Shown: one piece after another, positions 46,075 to 58,700 of the stretch
How the letters are laid out: every line of letters begins with the position of its first letter
Position numbering within the stretch: position 1 is the stretch's first letter
From: Rhytidiadelphus loreus
Lineage: Eukaryota > Streptophyta > Bryopsida > Hypnales > Hylocomiaceae
Assembly: GCA_947034895.1 (NCBI GenBank)
Contig: OX344764.1
Location: 20,212,001 to 20,276,000 of the forward strand
Length of the DNA: 64,000 nucleotides
Direction: 5' to 3'
Translations under genes and position numbers: made by a program
Notes under the pieces: model-generated
Told to the model about the DNA's origin: nothing
Databases searched by the model: none
Seen by the model: the letters and a program-made list of their open reading frames with translations, nothing else

Positions 46075-46541
46075 GAGCATCCTTAGTGGTACCGGTATGT
46101 TGGTCGTCCTAAATTTATTTCTAACTTTTGACTAGTATATGATTGGAACTTGAAATTACTATCATTGAAAGCACATATACAAGTATTTGAATAGACGAGA
46201 GAAAACTCAAATTTAGACACTGGACCATCCACTTAAACCCTAATGAAAGTAAGCTAAAAAGACAAAAATTAAGGAAGATTGTTCAAATTATGTGTCAAAA
46301 AGGAAATGGCTCTTCAAATTTAAGAAATTTTGAAGGGCCTTTTTTCCATGATTTTCCTTTCTTAGATATGATTTGAAGGGCCTCTCTATAGTTTTCAACT
46401 TGTTAGCTAGCTTTCAATGGCAAAGTACTTGTAGATGTGCTTCCAATGATAGTGATAGTAATTTAAAGTTCTAATTATATACTAATCAAAATTTAGAAAT
46501 AAATTTGGAAGTTCAATATATTGATTCGACTAAAGATGCTT
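46075..46541. mobile_element. Tourist-like MITE with TAA target duplication
   Basis: The inverted arms 46075-46190 and 46420-46541 match clearly around AAATTTATTTCTAA, TAGTATAT, AATTACTATCA and AAGCACAT. The ends start GAGCATC and finish GATGCTT. TAA flanks both sides (46072-46074 and 46542-46544), the duplication expected for PIF/Harbinger-derived elements. No ORF is present. Confidence 0.7.
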
Positions 46542-48517
46542 TAAGTATTTAAAATTTTCTCTCACATAGCAACAACAATATCTATCATGTAGCCATTTGG
46601 GGATAGATGTCATCATTTTTCATTTACATATTTGTACTTTATTCAATTTGATGGTTTCATCTATTTTGCACTAATTACCATCCATCATATGGGCACAAGA
46701 AAATTCACTTTTCGGACCTAATTTTGTAATTTAAAACAAAAATCATTAGATTCTGCCTTTCATAGAACTTTTGCCACCAACACCAAATAATCAGACTCAT
46801 TAGATATTGTTTTTTAGGAGACTTTTAAAGGTGCAACAATATTGAAGTTGCGTAGGAGGTTTTGCAAATATTCATTCTCGAAGTCAATTGCAATTTTTTT
46901 GGAAAATCGTTTTTTCAAAGAGTACATTTGTATGGAAGGAAAATATTAATTTCATAGAATATTTTTATTTATAGCATTTGTTAAACCTAGTTTTTTCTAA
47001 GAGAATTAATTTTTGACAAGGATGTGTTAAGTTTGTCCTTCACAATGGGATATAAGGTAGGTGGCTCAAAAAGCGACACTTTAAGGGCTGTTAGGACTTT
47101 TTGATGTGTTTCAGAGGCACAAAAATATATTCTCTTATTTTTCACTTGAAGAAGAATTGATGCAAAAACTAACACAAGTGGTTTCATATTTTTTGGAGCA
47201 TTTATGAATTACTTATGAATTTTCAAAGAATTCTGCCATAGGCACCTATTTGTGATCCTAAGCCTTGCAAAACCCACACACGCGCAGTCTGAAAAAAGAT
47301 ATGGCGTGACTAAAAACAAGCAGTGAAGCATTGAAAAAAGTAGTACTTAAGGTTTCAAAATGTGACCTTTACTAAACTGAAGCCCTAAACGCCCCAAGGA
47401 ACCAATATTGTCTTCACATACTCTGAAAGTCCAATTCAAAGTGCTATAACTTTTGCATCCAATTTTCAAATTCAATAAAACTTGTTGGAAAATTTGAGCT
47501 CTCTCTTCTAGTTTGTGTGGTAAAATTTTCAGATCAATCTGAGTTATACTGATTTTTTGGGATCCAAGCGAAATTCACAAGTTCCATTTGAGTTCACCAA
47601 ACTGCATAAGATCTCCACTAAAATTTGTACTATCCGTGTAGCATTGGCACACTGTCTTGTCAAGTAAATGGTACCTACTCACATGTAGCTTCTATTGATG
47701 CAGAGCATCTTTCCATACAGTCTAGAGACAATATTTGGATTCCAAAGGAGATGATAGATACAATGTACAGTTCATTGCAAATATATGGATATGAAATATA
47801 GTATATATAATTGAAAATGTGTACAAATGTATATTGAATGATATAGAGATATGAATACATGCAATTGTTTATTCCATATCCTTTGTTGCAAATATTCATA
47901 GATATAAATGTATGTGAAAATTTCTTTGGATCTAAAAACACCTTAGTAAGATGAGCTTGAAAAATGAGCTATGGGCAAGGTTATGGGTGGTGATTTTGAG
48001 CACATGGAGTGACTATCTTGCTACAAGTATACTACTAGTGGACAAGCATGAAATAATAAATGTAATTGATGCAATGTCTTTTAATGCTTAAATTTTGAAA
48101 TGGAAACCATATATTATCCATCATTGGTTTGGACTATAGATGGAGTGGTATAGAGTTTACAACACCATTGACAATAATGCTAAGATGGGTACTCTCAAAA
48201 CCACACCCTACCTAAAACCACCGTCATCACTATGTATACACCTCTAATATCAATATATACATATTTTGAAGAAACAAATTTAAAACATCTACCAAAAAAG
48301 CTTTGATACTTTATAGTTTTTCTATATGGTATTCAACTTTGATGAATTGGAACCTCTTTTCACTTGCCAACCAAAAACATATGAAAATTTGGCCAATCTA
48401 ATAACAGTAATTAGACACAATAACAAAAGTGGCCATTTTGGAGTGCCTACTTTACAACATAAGAAATTATGCACTTGTGACTACTAAAAATTCTTCCAAA
48501 GAGATTAGATTGGCAAC

Positions 48518-49140
48518 CGTACCTTTTAAAGTCTCCAAGGTTTTTTCCATCAAAAAAACACTCAAATTTGCCATTACTATTGCAAAGAGCAAAAAACTGT
48601 AAAAATTGTATTTTTGCATATTTAACTACAAAATCTTGTACTAGACTAGTGCAAGAATGTGTAGAAGAACTTTCATAAACTTTGTCTGCTTAGATTTCAA
48701 GATATTTGCATTTGAAGTGAAGAAAACAAATTTTATTGCACCTTGCTCGGCAAGATATTTTGGCTTTGAATCTTCTAAACATAAATTTTTTGCAATATTG
48801 ATTTTGAATTTCTAATTTTTATATTTAAGAATCAAATTGAGAGTCTAGTTAGAATGAATCAAAGCTTTGTATGTAGATTAAAATACAATCTATAAGGAGA
48901 AAAAAAATTTAATTTGACGTTTTTGTGAAGGACTTTTTTGTCCATCATTCTAAAATTTGGGCTTATTGCACCAATTTTTTTGCTCTTGAGCACCAATTGA
49001 AGTTTAAAAATTATATTCCTAGAAAATTAATGTGTTTTTCTATCTTTAATAAAAGTTTAATAAAAACACGACAAATATTGAAATCATAGGAACCTGCCTA
49101 AAATCCATTTTGTCCCCCATAGGAACAATGGAATTTTAGG
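48518..49140. mobile_element. Diverged copy of the TTAACCCCTAAAGGAC element family
   Basis: The right part (about 49080-49140) matches 21450-21515, sharing AAATCCATTTTGTCCCCC, GGAACAATGG and a decayed TTTTAGGGTTTAA terminus. The left part (about 48540) matches 20612 onward (TTTT(C/T)(C/T)ATCAAAAA...ACTCAAA). The termini have lost the perfect inverted repeat. An older relative of 20590-21515. Confidence 0.6.
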
Positions 49141-50036
49141 GTTTAATAAGCATGTTTAGTGAAATGCATTTTTGGATAAAGTATCAAACTATCTTAGAAG
49201 TGTAGCTAAAGTATTGAGCAATCACAAAAGGAAGTAAAGTTCTTTAATGAATTTCAATGAATTGCTTAACCCTCAAATGACAAAATTGCTTTTGGAGAAT
49301 GTTTTTTAGGGTCAAATTTGAATTTCACATGGTTCTTGATTTTAAATATCTTCAGTCTTGTCTAAGAAAATGCATTTCTAATATTGTAATCTACTTTTGC
49401 ATTCCCTTTGAAAATTTTCCCAAACTTGTTAAAATTGTAATTTTTGTGATACTTTAAAGGTAGCATCTTGAAAGCTCAAAATACACCACTTTTAGGCTTT
49501 TCTATTAAAGTTCTTAGTTTAAGCTCAAGGAGTACAACAACTACACCATAATGTTTATCACTATCATCTCCAATTTTGCTAAAAACTCCATATTATTTAA
49601 AGTATTTATGTAATTACTATGATTTTTATTTTAAAAAATCATATAAAATGATTTTAATGTTTTTAATTATGAAAATTTGAAATCAAATTTTAGATATATA
49701 TATTACTGTATGAAGAACATCAAATTTTGAAAATGTGTGTTTCAATATAGAAAACTACCCATAGTTGATCACTTAAGCAATTCCACCCTTGTTCTGGAGC
49801 AGTATAAGGCAATGTAAAAATGTGTCATGTAGAAAAATAGAAATTATATAGGGATTACAATTTTTTGGTAATTTTATGCCTTGAATTGAAATTACTATGA
49901 ATTTTGGAAGCCAAACATTGGTTTGAATCCATATCCAATTTATAGTCTTCTAATTCCGATCATTCACAAATTACTTTCCTACTCACTACTTCCTACTTTC
50001 TTGCTCACTACTTCAAGACAAGTGTCATGAGCTTAT

Positions 50037-50184
50037 TAGTCCCAATCGGGGCTTTTTTTTTGGCGAAATTTCGCCAGAGTGTCAAAAATCTGACCTCTCT
50101 GGCTTCATCCCTCCAAAAACTGGCCTCTCCAGTGAAGCCAGCAGGGGGGACACAAGTCCAAAAAAAAGCCCTGGTCCCAATCTT
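50037..50184. repeat. Hairpin-rich foldback sequence
   Basis: The outer inverted arms share GGGCTTTTTTTT. Inside is a 14-bp perfect palindrome GGCGAAATTTCGCC (50062-50075) and a stem CTGGCTTCA/TGAAGCCAG (50099-50107 and 50133-50141). A small non-autonomous foldback element is likely; it has no coding content. Confidence 0.6.
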
Positions 50185-53100
50185 GTTTGAAAGGAATAAA
50201 AAACACATTTCAAGCTTTTGGGTCATTGGCTTGGAATGGGTGGTTCTACCATAGAAGGACAAAATATGTAGCATGAACAATCAAGAGATGGATTCAAAAA
50301 TTGATACACTTTCATTGGCAAAAGGAAATAATAATTAAATGAGTGAAACTTGTACTAACTAGCACTAGCAATAGATTACAATAGATTGTAGAATTTGCAA
50401 ACAAGTATCAATGGCATCATCTTTCTTTCCTTATTTTGATTGTGTGGACAAATATACAAAGGTCAAATTTTGCTATTAGCATGAATAGTATGATAATATA
50501 ATTAAGATAGGAGCAAAAAAATATAGTATTTCATTTCAATCCTTCAATATTTCATTTTGGTCTTCTTCGATCTTTACAGAAGTAGAATACTATAGAGATT
50601 TAATACATTTGATAGAATTAATGTATTCAAAATGTTTGAATTAGGATGTCCTAATCAATTATTTTAGCATATATGTATTAAAATCTTATTGAAATGGGCA
50701 TCATATTCTTTAGTAATGAAAGTTTTGGGATATGTAGTTCTATTTTTATATTATTAGGGTACAAGTAGATATCTAAAATCTATCACACTTGGTGAGTGGT
50801 TTAGAGTAACCACCTCCTTACATCCCTATCTTTTGCTTGTCTCTAGATCTTACAATGGTGAAAACACTGAAAAAGTTTGATGATCATGATGATTGTACAA
50901 CACAATACTTAGAGAGTACAAGGAAATTTTTAACTTTAAGTAATTAGTTCATAAAAAAATTCAAAAAAAATGGGTGAAAATAATCCTCCCTCAATAATTG
51001 TGAAGAAATGTGTGGTGTGTATTGTCTTTGTTCCTATTCGAAGGGAATTTTTTATTTGGAAAAAGTTTCAAAAATTGTAGAATTGACTTCACATGCATTG
51101 ACTTCATTTTGTAACCAACATCACTAGCTACTACAGAAAGAAGATCATTTATTAGTTTTAGGGATTTTGCATTATGAAAAAAATGAATTAGACATTTGTA
51201 ATTTGAAAAATAAATTGAGAGCCAAGATTGATGTAGATTAGAGAGCCACAAAGAAGTACATCAAAAATTAGGTGCATCATTTAAAACTTTATATTCAATA
51301 CCAACTACAATTCAAAACAATTTGTAAACAAATATCTAGTTTGTCTTTTATAAAATCAAATAGATGATTGATTAAGTAAATATGATTTTGTACAATTCAA
51401 CCAAACTCATGTATCATGCAAAATCATCAATAAAGAAAGATATGGAATATAAGATATTTTAGTCAATTTTCAAGTAGAAAATTGATTAAGTTTTGTGAAT
51501 CATTTCACCTATCGAACCTAATCTTTGCACTTGATACAAGATAAGTCTTTTGAATGTAAAAACTAATATGAGACTTGATTACATCTACAGGTGTGCATGT
51601 AAAAATCATGAAAGGCAATGAAAGATTGGTTAGGAAGAATTCAGTGATGAACCATAATAACTATAAAAAAGAAAAACCTTCAATGTTGACAATGTTCAAA
51701 AGAGACATGCAATATTCATCAAGCAATATAGTGCATCACCTCGAAGCATGATGCCTACTATTATTTCAGAGTTTTTCTAATAAACTCAATCCTCATCAAT
51801 ATTGAATTTCAACACCTACAATGTTGTTAAAAACATTGTGTAGACGGATGCCCACGCTCCTTTATTCATGTTGCTCTCATCCGATTTCATATGTAGTATC
51901 CCAACATTTGCAAGCCAACTTTACTTCTCCTCGATCCTTCATGAGTATCGAATACAAAGATTTTTTGAAAAAAAAAACACTTTGGCCAAGACCTAATTTA
52001 GAGAATTGCGCTAAATTGAATGCTTGGCAAGCTTTCTTCACTCGAGGTAACTTCAAATCCTTTAAATTTTTAATTTTGCAAGCTAGCATGTCTTTTCATC
52101 CTTGGATTTGCATCATGAAACTCCAAAAAGGATACCAAGATCACTTCAAATCCTTCATCTAAGCTTTTGGACTCTTTTATCTTTGTTAATTTTAGTTTAA
52201 GAAAAAAATCAAAGTACAATAATACACATTTGAGAAAGAATGCTCTTGATTTTGATGACTTTCGTGAATAATAAATTTAAACATCTTACTCCAATTTTGC
52301 TTTCATGAAAAATGAAATGCATGATAATTAAAAAACAAAGAGAAAATAATATATTTTGCAAGTTAAAATAGTCGTTCTAAGCCATTATCAAACTATAGAC
52401 CTTATGCTCAACATTGAAAAAATCTACATAAACCCACTCTAAATAAGATCTACAAATTCTATATGTATTGATGAAAAGGTTTAAAAAAATATTAAGTGTC
52501 TTTTGTCAAAAATATAAGTAGGAAACAACAATTCCGAGAAACCATGCATTATGAAATCTCCCTTTTAAATAGTGCATTTGCAAGAGTATTTGCTAATGAA
52601 GTGGTCATAGTCTGATGGTCTTTGCCTTGCCTTTTAAATCAAAATATATAAAAATTAGAATACTTCCTACATGAGTAGGATAAAATAGGTAGTTTATAAA
52701 CCGTTGGTGCTTGGGGATCCTTAGCTACTTACATGATTCTTTTATTGAATGAGCTCAAGAACCTATGTACCTCACAAAATTCAAAAATGAATTGTAAGAT
52801 CTTGAAAAATGTTCAACTGAGCATCATTTTACAAAATCATTAATTTTCAAGAATATTAGGTCATCTCTTAGAATCCTTCTATGTTGATTGTTTTAGTTTC
52901 TAAATGTAGTTTTGGGCCTTTGGGGACATGTAACCTGTTTGGCCCATTTGTACAATTAGGGATTAAATTTCTTCTAAATTCATGTAACTTTTGTTTAGGA
53001 AAAGTTTTTTGAAAATAAGAAATCACTTACAATCACAAAAAATGCATATTTTGGCTAATTAACATGCTTGACAAACATCACTATATAATGTTGATTTTAT

Positions 53101-53202
53101 TGATATGCAAAGCATTCCTTTTTTATTGTTTTGTCAAACAATATATAATGTTTTGTGTTTCCTATTATATTTAGTTGAACATATTGTAAAAAATATGCGT
53201 GA

Positions 53203-53883
53203 ATAGTATTTCAACGTGTTTGGAGATTAAATTTGACGAGATTGAAGTGTAAATATGCAGACTTTGGCCATGACTTATCACACAACAAAGACTTACCAGC
53301 AACAGTTGTAGCACTCAAAAATCCGACCAATCAAATCACCTACGATGAGTCGAGCATGGATCGTCATCCTCCAGGCGATCCTAGTAAAAGGGCTTTCACA
53401 TACTTTATCCTCACATTTGGACGCTTTTTTCTTGCAGCTGGCTTACGATTATTTTTGTGCAAAGTCATCTTGTCAATGTCTGCAAGCAAAGATGTATTGG
53501 CAATGGCATCACTAGAGATGGACGTTGCCAACATAGAACCAGGAAACACTGTAACTGTAAAATGGCGTGGAAAGCCAGTGTTTGTACGCAACCGAACAAC
53601 AGATGACATAAAGTTGGCAAATTCTGTGAATTTGTCTGAGCTACGAGATCCCCAAACGGACGCCGCTCGGACTTCTAATCCAACATACCTCATAGTAGTT
53701 GGTGTGTGTACACATTTGGGATGTGTACCTCTTCCAGGAGCTGGAGATTATGGAGGTTGGTTTTGTCCCTGCCATGGCTCCCACTATGACATCTCCGGTC
53801 GCATTCGTAAAGGCCCCGCACCTCGGAACCTTGAAGTCCCAGAGTATAAATGGCTTGATGATACCAAGGTAGTCATTGGATAG
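53203..53883 (+). CDS. Mitochondrial Rieske iron-sulfur protein of complex III (3' exon or intronless copy)
   Basis: The frame encodes the membrane-anchor and catalytic part of the cytochrome bc1 Rieske subunit, which carries electrons from ubiquinol to cytochrome c1 in the inner mitochondrial membrane. It shows [10 protein letters not shown], a transmembrane helix ([20 protein letters not shown]), the hinge [17 protein letters not shown] (with I for V), CTHLGC and CPCHGSHYD with all four 2Fe-2S ligands and the disulfide cysteines, and a C-terminus ending VVIG. The first in-frame ATG is only at 53356, inside the anchor, and no targeting peptide is visible. Either the 5' exons lie upstream (possible acceptor ending TATGCAG at 53260) or this is a truncated retrocopy. 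No poly(A) tract was seen after TAG. The reading frame is undamaged, and its base composition stands out from the AT-rich flanks. Confidence 0.85.
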   Translation: MVFQRVWRLNLTRLKCKYADFGHDLSHNKDLPATVVALKNPTNQITYDESSMDRHPPGDPSKRAFTYFILTFGRFFLAAGLRLFLCKVILSMSASKDVLAMASLEMDVANIEPGNTVTVKWRGKPVFVRNRTTDDIKLANSVNLSELRDPQTDAARTSNPTYLIVVGVCTHLGCVPLPGAGDYGGWFCPCHGSHYDISGRIRKGPAPRNLEVPEYKWLDDTKVVIG

Positions 53884-54771
53884 GTTAAACCACATTGTTT
53901 CAATTTGCACATATGTTGCTTTTACTTTCATGACATTAGCAACAACATCAACTAAAGGAAGTTGCTCGTAGAAATACTTATAGGTTGCCAATAATTAAGG
54001 TAGTTATGCAAATGATAAAGATTATTGAATTTTATCAACGTGTACAAAACAAGAAGTAATTCATCTTTGAAATTCAATGAGACAAAATCTAGTTGATTTG
54101 AACATAATCATATTTATCCATCTCATCTCAAATTTTTAATATATTTAACTTAAGTTTTTGACTACCGGTATTTTCACATAGACAAGTCAATGTCCTCTAT
54201 CTACAATGAATTTTTAATAATTAAGAAAAATTTATTGTTGTATTTAGTCTTCTTTTTTTTTTTAAACATATTAGCTATTGTAAAGCTCACAGGAAAAAAA
54301 TCGACAAAAAATGAACTAAAAAATATAATGAAATATAGTAGTCTAGTTTTTAGGCATTTTGAATTCATTAAATCAAAGTTTGAAAGAAAAAAATTAACAC
54401 TTTTGTTTTGAATTTGTAAATTGTTGACCCTCAAAGTGCTTTGAAAAATGCAACTTTGACACTTTTAAGGAATTATAATGTAGAGTAAAAACTAAACAAG
54501 AGGATATAATCATTTGTTTAAATGAACATAGTTTCATTTAAAATTCAAGTTTTGATTTTAATAAAGTATTAGAAATATATTTGATCAATTATTTATTTCA
54601 AAAACATTCTTTTAATAGAGTTGTTACAATAAAAATTCATAAAAGCTGTTGATTTCTTCATCATATAGAGTGCTTCATAAAGAGCTACGACTTTACTTAA
54701 ATCTTAAATACTCAAGGCCCTTTTTCAGCATCTTAGAGTTCAAGGTTGCTATTATTTGAGTTTAGAGTTTA
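53884..54771. other. AT-rich stretch without recognisable feature
   Basis: It follows the Rieske frame. No clear polyadenylation tract, terminal repeat or ORF with motifs was found. Confidence 0.5.
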
Positions 54772-55722
54772 GTGCACATGAACATAGGAGTCTATACACC
54801 TATATTATAGATGTTTATATTATAAAAACTTTCTATGATAGTATACTTATATTATAAATATCTACATTATAGGTGTTTACACTATAAGCACCTTCAATAC
54901 TTATACATATGCTCAAGGTTCGTAGGCTCGCATTTCCATGCTTATATGCTAGTGTCTTTGTCTTCGAGTGTATTCAAAACTAAACAAAAAGTGTAAGTTT
55001 TCATAAGTTTTATTAATTTTTTAATAATTGCAATTGTATGTACAAATTCAATCTAGATATGGATCACATAAGAAAAACACACACAACAATATCACTTACA
55101 GATTGAATTTTTTTAATGTAATTTTAAATTTTAGAATTTTGATGAAATTTTTTTAATTGATCAACGAGTTGTTAAAACAATAGAATTTATTCTTAAGTCT
55201 TTCAATCTTCTTTTACATGTCAAATCTAAAATTTGTTTCATAAAAAAAAATATAAGGTTAAAAACACATAACATATATAACCTCACAATCAATCCATAAC
55301 TCTCCAAAATTTACTCTACTAATTTTCTAAATGAATTTTCAATGTGATTTTTTCTACAAGTTAGATCTAGTGTAGTCTATATGAGGCTCGTCTCCAAGAG
55401 CCTCTAATACTAAAACATCAAAGGATTGCAATGGACACCTTGGCACAAAATATTCAATAAAAAATTTTAAACATTTTTTTTTTCAAAATCAGATTTTTGA
55501 TGTTTAAAAGACACTTTAAAGGGTAATCAACTAAAAAAATCCCAACACTAGCATGGGAGCATGGAAATGCAAGCATACAAGCCTTTAAGCATAACTACAA
55601 CCATTAAAGGTGCTTATAGTATAAACACCTATAATACTGGTATAAGCGTACTATAATCATAAAATGTTTCTAATATAGACACCTAAATCATAGGTGTATA
55701 GACTCCTATGTTTGTGTGCTCA
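54772..55722. mobile_element. Foldback element with ~180-bp inverted arms
   Basis: The arms 54772-54953 and 55546-55722 are inverted copies at roughly four-fifths identity by eye. They share CATAGGAGTCTATACACCTA near the outer ends, ATAGGTGTTTA(C/T)ACTATAAGCACCTT in the middle and GCATTTCCATGC at the inner ends. Each arm also holds ATAGGTGT/ACACCTAT motifs that could form smaller hairpins. The interior of about 590 bp has no ORF of note. Confidence 0.8.
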
Positions 55723-58700
55723 TAATTCCTTTGAATAACACCTTTGAATAAAATTATTTTTCAAAAAATTTAGAACTCAAATTTTAAACATTTTTGTAAT
55801 TTAACTCAAATTTATTATTGAAAAAATACATTGAATATACATTCAAATATTCAAAACTTTTCAGTAAAGGGAATGAGAATTCTTTTGGAAATTTTATTGT
55901 AGAAAATCACGAATTAAAATTTGTTCTTGATTGAAATGTGACCTTAAAGAGTTACATTTTTTATGATTCACTCCAAAAATTTCAAAAAAATAATGATTTT
56001 CTTAATACATACTATATATAATTTTCAATTCTTTTTAACATTTAGAAAGTAATTATAAAAATGTTAATATTTAGAGTCATATTTCAGATAGTTAGTATTA
56101 TTTCACTAAATAAAAATTTGAAATTCTTACCACAAAATTCTAAAACAAATTTTCATTCTATTTACTAAATAATCTTGAAAAAATTTACATTCGTTAAAAG
56201 TTTTTTTAATAATAAATTTGATTTAAAAATATTTTTATTTTATTTTATACATAGTGTACTACTTGTACCACAATGTGTTCAAATTTTCTTGAAAATCTCT
56301 AATTCCTCAATAAATGTAAGCATACAAAGCATTTTAAGAAACACTCTAAAAAGGTGAAAACACCCAAAGCTGTCAAAAGAAGCAATTCTATACAAATGGA
56401 GGCACATTCTTAAAAAAATCATGAATTAAAATAACAATGATATTATTAATAATAATAATAATATTTTAAATAAAGCTCTCGAAATGCAATTTTCAAGAAT
56501 AGATGGAGGTACATGCTTACAATGAATTTTCAAAGTGGAAGCTATCTAAACCATTGAGACCATCACATACTCATGTCATAAAATCAAATCTATCAAATCA
56601 ACAATCAACCAATCACAATTAAGTATGGGATTGGTTTAATTGCACTTTGGGGGATACAATCAAAAGAAGTCTTCTAGTCAAAAATGGGTCTACAAACAAT
56701 TATGGGTGTTTTCACCTTAGTTTAATTGTTGAAGATCATAGAACTCCAATTCAAATGACAATTCATTCAAAACTACGTACAACACTTGTGAATATAAAGT
56801 AAGTACGTCCAAAATTGTACTTTGCCTAAAACTGCCATCATCACTTTGTGTACGTGCACCTCTAAAATCCATACGTCCCTGTGTAGAAGAAACAATTTCA
56901 ATTGCTCTACCAAGAAAAACTTCGACCTTTTGTAACTTTCGCATAAGGTACCCAAATGTTGTATTCTCTGGTGTGTTGGAACCTCCTTTCATTTGCCATC
57001 CTATCAAAGAAAGTCAACAAAAATTTGACTAGTCTTATAATAGTAACTAAGGTAGGACCACCCGGTCCCAACATGTAGGGTGTAGTTATTTCCAACCAAA
57101 GTGTGGAACAAATTTCCAACTTGAATCTTGAAATGTTTTTTTTCCTCCTTTTCAAGGTTGGGACTAGTAAGGTCCTACCACATGTCCCAAAGTAGTGAGC
57201 AAGAAAGTAGTTTTTGAATGATTGGAATTGGAAGACTCTCTTGAAATTGAGCATGGGTCCAAACCAACTTCTGGCTTCCAAAATTCATAGTAATTTCATT
57301 TCAAGTGAAAAAATTACCAAATTTTTGACAATCCTCACCGATTCTTTCTCTACGCCTCCGGAAATATTTGCTTCGTCTTGCACTACTCCAAATCATGTCC
57401 ACAATTGCTTATTGGATCGGTTATGGGTGGCTCTCCTATAAAAAGTGATGGTTTCGGGGATACCCACCTTAAACTATGATCGTAAGAAGATGGACATGAC
57501 ACCAATTATTAAGATATGGGTCTTCTTCTCTTGATCGTTTCCCCAGGTCTATGCAAACTGCAGTTAGTTTTGTACAACTACAGTAATAAGGTAGTCCCCC
57601 AAACTTATTTAAATGAACAGGGGGTCAAGTTGCTTGTAGTTGCCTAACATTATTTTGGATATCACTCCCTCTTTGCAACAATAATGTGGCACAAATAGCC
57701 ATACTCACTAGTAAGTTAAGAGACTTTGTACTAGCATAGCATCTTATTTAGGTTTCCCACGTTCTCAATGAGAGGTCCATATGGATGCTCGGGAGTTTGA
57801 AATCTCAAAATATGGGGTTCTTATTATATGTCCGACGATGGCCTGCAAAGCAGGCTTGGACAAAATCAAAAGTCAAAATAAACAAGGAATGCCTAATAAG
57901 CCGTGCACACAAGTGCGACTTGCTACAATTTTCAGGTAACAGGTCCAAAAATTGCCCACCTCAGAGCTGAAACTGAATTTTGGGGAGATGAAGCTTCTTG
58001 AAATAAAAATTTCAGTAAACTTTCCTTTGAAAGACAAGTGGAATTGGCATCTAACCCAAGTCGTTTCATATTTTTTGGAGCTTTGTGGAACTAGTTATAA
58101 AATTTTGAAGTTGAAATGGTATAGGGCTCTAAAATGGCTCACCTCCTAAAATGAACACTATTTGTACATTGCAGAAGGCTACGAAAAAATAGCATGTACA
58201 TATCATGTACATTTGATGATGTGGGTACTTTTAGAGCATGTGCGATTTTAGAGCTTGTTACCTTATGTGGGAAGTTCACATTCAAGCAAGTTTCAATAGA
58301 ATATGAATTTCATCTATTTGGTTGGTTCAAAGATGTGGGATTTTGGGGGGGTTATTTTCCTTGAAGATAAGAATAAGTAAAAAAAATTCAAGGGATAATG
58401 AGGAGGTAGTTACACACAAAAGTTTGTAGAGATGAGAGTTGTGTGAGAGTTGTGTTACTAAGTGAAAAGACTAAAAATAGTTCACTATGTACACTTAGTT
58501 GTTTTTGACTTAAAAATATACTAGAGCATTTGCACCTTGGAGTGTCAAAAATGACGTGTAACAAGGTTGTGGAGGGCCTGTGAAAAATCCTAGTCGAAGA
58601 ATAACGAGAAAAAAACACCTATTGTTTGTTGAAGAGGCCCATTGCAAAACATTTTTTAGATTAGAGCTTCCCTTGACTGAACATATTGGCATTGTTTCAT

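Larger units (their letters stand above)
45620..53200. other. AT-rich repeat DNA without host genes
   Basis: Apart from the elements listed separately, this stretch shows only AT-rich sequence with degenerate dispersed repeats. A segment at about 48130-48385 is related to 56730-57010, and one at about 49855-50020 is related, in inverted orientation, to 57190-57330. ORFs such as 47675-47941 and 51821-52162 carry no recognised motif. Confidence 0.6.

Noticed and set aside
50008..50280. 90-codon minus-strand frame
   Set aside because: It spans the foldback hairpins and poly(T) runs; no conserved motif.
53203..53883. Rieske frame as a mitochondrial or bacterial DNA insertion
   Set aside because: The Rieske subunit is nuclear-encoded in plants and the sequence has plant-type hinge and anchor; an organelle origin is not needed.
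56717..57007. 96-codon minus-strand frame
   Set aside because: A decayed copy of the same segment exists at 48130-48385, so it is treated as a dispersed repeat rather than a host gene.
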